This document shows positions 5,655-6,613 of a stretch of DNA of 6,613 bases, piece after piece. The stretch comes from Bovifimicola sp964595785 (GTDB lineage Bacteria > Bacillota > Clostridia > Lachnospirales > Lachnospiraceae), in assembly GCA_964595785.1 (NCBI GenBank), contig CAZQRO010000095.1, positions 1 through 6,613 on the forward strand, given 5' to 3'. The position numbers and the translations under genes are program-made. Position 1 is the first letter of the stretch; the number at the start of each line of letters is the position of its first letter. The notes beneath the pieces were generated by a model. The model ran no database searches. It was not told the origin of the DNA and saw only the letters and a program-made list of their open reading frames with translations.

Positions 5655-5671
5655 AATGTATTGATTTTCCT

Positions 5672-5720
5672 TATCTTAATGACATTGGCTTGCCCGTTGG
5701 GCGCAGGGCAGGGACTTGAA
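5672..5720 (-). repeat. Right terminal inverted repeat of the IS
   Basis: Carries the inverted 16-bp core (5672-5687) and the outer GGGCAGGGACTTGAA (5706-5720). Between them is a small GC-rich palindrome, GCCC-GTT-GGGC (5692-5702), that the left arm lacks. Confidence 0.65.
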
Positions 5721-5735
5721 AAAATGTCCTATAAC

Positions 5736-6203
5736 TTAAAACGGATAATCGTATCTTATCTCATTCCATAAATATATCAAATCCTTATACTGTACTTTTA
5801 TGCAACATTTAAATTTTTTGTCGTCTTCTCTGATTTGTCCAATGTATAACGCACTTCCCGAAGCATAGTATTCTTCTATGATTTCGAATCGCCATTTTCC
5901 TGTGTTAATATTATTACTAAAAACTGATGGTTCAACATCATACATTGAATTACAAAATACATCATCTGATAGTTGGTGATTTCTAATTTCTTTAATACTC
6001 ACATTATCTACATCACATTGTTCTACTACAATTTTTCCAGCATCTGTACGATAATATTTATTACTAAGATTGTCTTTTCGAAAAAATCCATATTTCGAAA
6101 AATCAATAGCAATATTGTCTCCTTCCATCTCTATATGAGCAATTTGACAATCTGATAATATTACATTTGGATAGATATTAATATCTTTTTCTTTCCATTG
6201 CAT
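5736..6203 (-). CDS. Putative immunity protein of the adjacent polymorphic toxin
   Basis: A 155-residue soluble protein with no signal peptide or membrane segment. The start at 6203 is chosen for the GGAGG at 6218-6214 (10-nt spacer); the longer frame from 6251 would overlap the toxin end. The sequence is acidic and rich in aromatic residues, with alternating hydrophobic and polar residues suggesting beta strands (IAHIEMEGDNIAIDF, 21-35; KWRFEIIEEYY, 103-113; ALYIGQI, 118-124). The C-terminus is LIYLWNEIRYDYPF. I recognise no named family with confidence. The call rests on position: it begins 22 nt after the stop of a polymorphic-toxin C-terminus on the same strand, where the cognate immunity gene always sits, and its size is typical. 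It would bind and block the toxin in the cytoplasm of producer and kin cells (inference). Its stop lies about 15 bp from the IS end, so it is not truncated. Confidence 0.68.
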   Translation of the reverse strand: MQWKEKDINIYPNVILSDCQIAHIEMEGDNIAIDFSKYGFFRKDNLSNKYYRTDAGKIVVEQCDVDNVSIKEIRNHQLSDDVFCNSMYDVEPSVFSNNINTGKWRFEIIEEYYASGSALYIGQIREDDKKFKCCIKVQYKDLIYLWNEIRYDYPF

Positions 6204-6213
6204 ATATAAGTTT

Positions 6214-6218
6214 CCTCC
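6214..6218 (-). promoter_or_regulatory. Ribosome binding site of the immunity-like gene
   Basis: GGAGG, 10 nt before ATG 6203-6201, in the 22-nt gap after the toxin stop. It allows independent initiation and decides the start. Confidence 0.7.
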
Positions 6219-6225
6219 ATCCACT

Positions 6226-6613
6226 CTATTCTGTTGGAACTTTCCAGCCATTCTGTGTTAACCACTGTTCAATTTTGTTAGTTATTTTGGGATGGGCTTT
6301 CCCTGCATCATGCCATGTACCATCCTGATTCAACGCAGCTTCATTTTCTCCAAAATGTACATGTGGTTGTGACTCTGGAACATTCGAATCCGCTGGGTCA
6401 ACTCTATCAACACCTTTGGGAGCTTGACCTTTTTCCACCTGTTTCTGCAGTTGATTTTGACTAGTTGGTTTCTTAGCATCTTCCTCAGCCCCACTATCTC
6501 CCTCTTCCACATTATCCACTGCATCGTCCGCACTGGCTCCGGCATCTGCAATATCATATCCGGATTTTGAGTTATTCTGTATGTCCTTTTCAATTTTTTT
6601 AGCGGCCTTAAGA
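6226..6613 (-). CDS. C-terminal toxin domain of a polymorphic toxin (5' part beyond window)
   Basis: The frame is open from the window edge to a TAG at 6228-6226, giving 128 residues of C-terminus; the true start lies outside. The internal GTG at 6519 is not a credible start because the frame continues upstream in similar style (KKIEKDIQNNSKSGYDIADAG). A charged, low-complexity linker (~34-57) precedes a compact domain (~58-128): EKGQAPKGVDRVD, PHVHFGE with His84 and His86, LNQDGTWHD with His101, and EQWLTQNGWKVP. This layout (APxxVxRxD, PHVHF, ALNxDGTW, terminal WLxxNGW) matches toxin domains at the ends of secreted polymorphic toxins, probably the family named polymorphic toxin type 24. The conserved histidines suggest a nuclease, probably an RNase (inference). 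The delivery domains are not visible, so the export route is unknown. An immunity-like gene follows at once. Confidence 0.75.
   Translation of the reverse strand, partial: LKAAKKIEKDIQNNSKSGYDIADAGASADDAVDNVEEGDSGAEEDAKKPTSQNQLQKQVEKGQAPKGVDRVDPADSNVPESQPHVHFGENEAALNQDGTWHDAGKAHPKITNKIEQWLTQNGWKVPTE

Larger units (their letters stand above)
4047..5720 (-). mobile_element. IS4-family insertion sequence (~1.67 kb)
   Basis: A single transposase gene (4223-5539) is bracketed by imperfect inverted repeats. The core CAATGTCATTAAGATA is exact at 4074-4089 and, inverted, at 5672-5687. A looser outer part (TTCAAC/GTCCC(C)TGCCC) matches at 4047-4062 and 5706-5720. The arms differ by about 7 bp in length between the outer and core parts. 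The boundaries are my estimate from how far the inverted similarity extends. No convincing target-site duplication is visible. The element lies between the immunity-like gene (stop at 5736) and the six-gene operon and interrupts no recognisable reading frame. Confidence 0.8.

Noticed and set aside
4028..5730. Similar A-rich words (AAAAAAGTGTC and AAAAAATGTCC) on the two sides of the IS as a target duplication
   Set aside because: They differ by an inserted base, are A-run driven and do not sit at the edges of the inverted repeats.
5973..6155. Plus-strand frame of 60 residues
   Set aside because: Antisense to the immunity-like gene, which has a good ribosome binding site and a toxin neighbour.
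6330..6593. Overlapping minus-strand frame of 87 residues
   Set aside because: Shifted frame of the toxin gene. The other frame carries the PHVHF and DGTWHD elements and runs on to the window edge.

Overview
The window is AT-rich, uses Shine-Dalgarno-type starts at most genes and codes entirely on the minus strand. Protein style points to a Gram-positive anaerobe of the Clostridia, most likely Lachnospiraceae. This is judged from the look of the proteins, not from a database search. In transcription order (right to left) there are three blocks.

(1) Positions 6613-5736: the C-terminal end of a large, probably secreted polymorphic toxin, cut by the window edge, followed 22 nt later by a 155-residue protein that sits where the cognate immunity gene belongs.

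(2) About 5720-4047: an IS4-family insertion sequence. One DDE transposase gene (4223-5539) is flanked by imperfect terminal inverted repeats sharing a perfect 16-bp core. The insertion lies about 15 bp past the stop codon of the immunity-like gene. The transposase has Asn where the second catalytic Asp is expected (IVNRGY instead of IVDRGY), so this copy may be unable to transpose.

(3) Positions 3908-1: a tightly packed operon of six genes. They are a 76-residue protein of 11-residue amphipathic repeats, a 122-residue four-helix membrane protein, a roughly 320-residue polytopic membrane protein, an OmpR/PhoB-type response regulator, a membrane histidine kinase, and a two-helix membrane protein cut by the left edge. 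Spacings are 2 nt, then 11 nt (or 42 nt from the in-frame ATG of the third gene), then about 39 nt, then two 4-nt ATGA overlaps. This suggests a dedicated two-component system transcribed with envelope proteins of unknown function. A 10-bp perfect inverted repeat (3977-4009) and a strong minus-strand terminator (4032-4048) separate the operon from the insertion sequence.

Several lesions or oddities are visible. The best ribosome binding site of the response regulator points to an ATA codon, the N-terminus of the 321-residue membrane protein looks frameshifted at an A-run, and the transposase active site is altered. The most interesting undescribed candidate is the six-gene operon as a membrane-associated sensing system. 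The toxin/immunity pair next to the insertion sequence is second.
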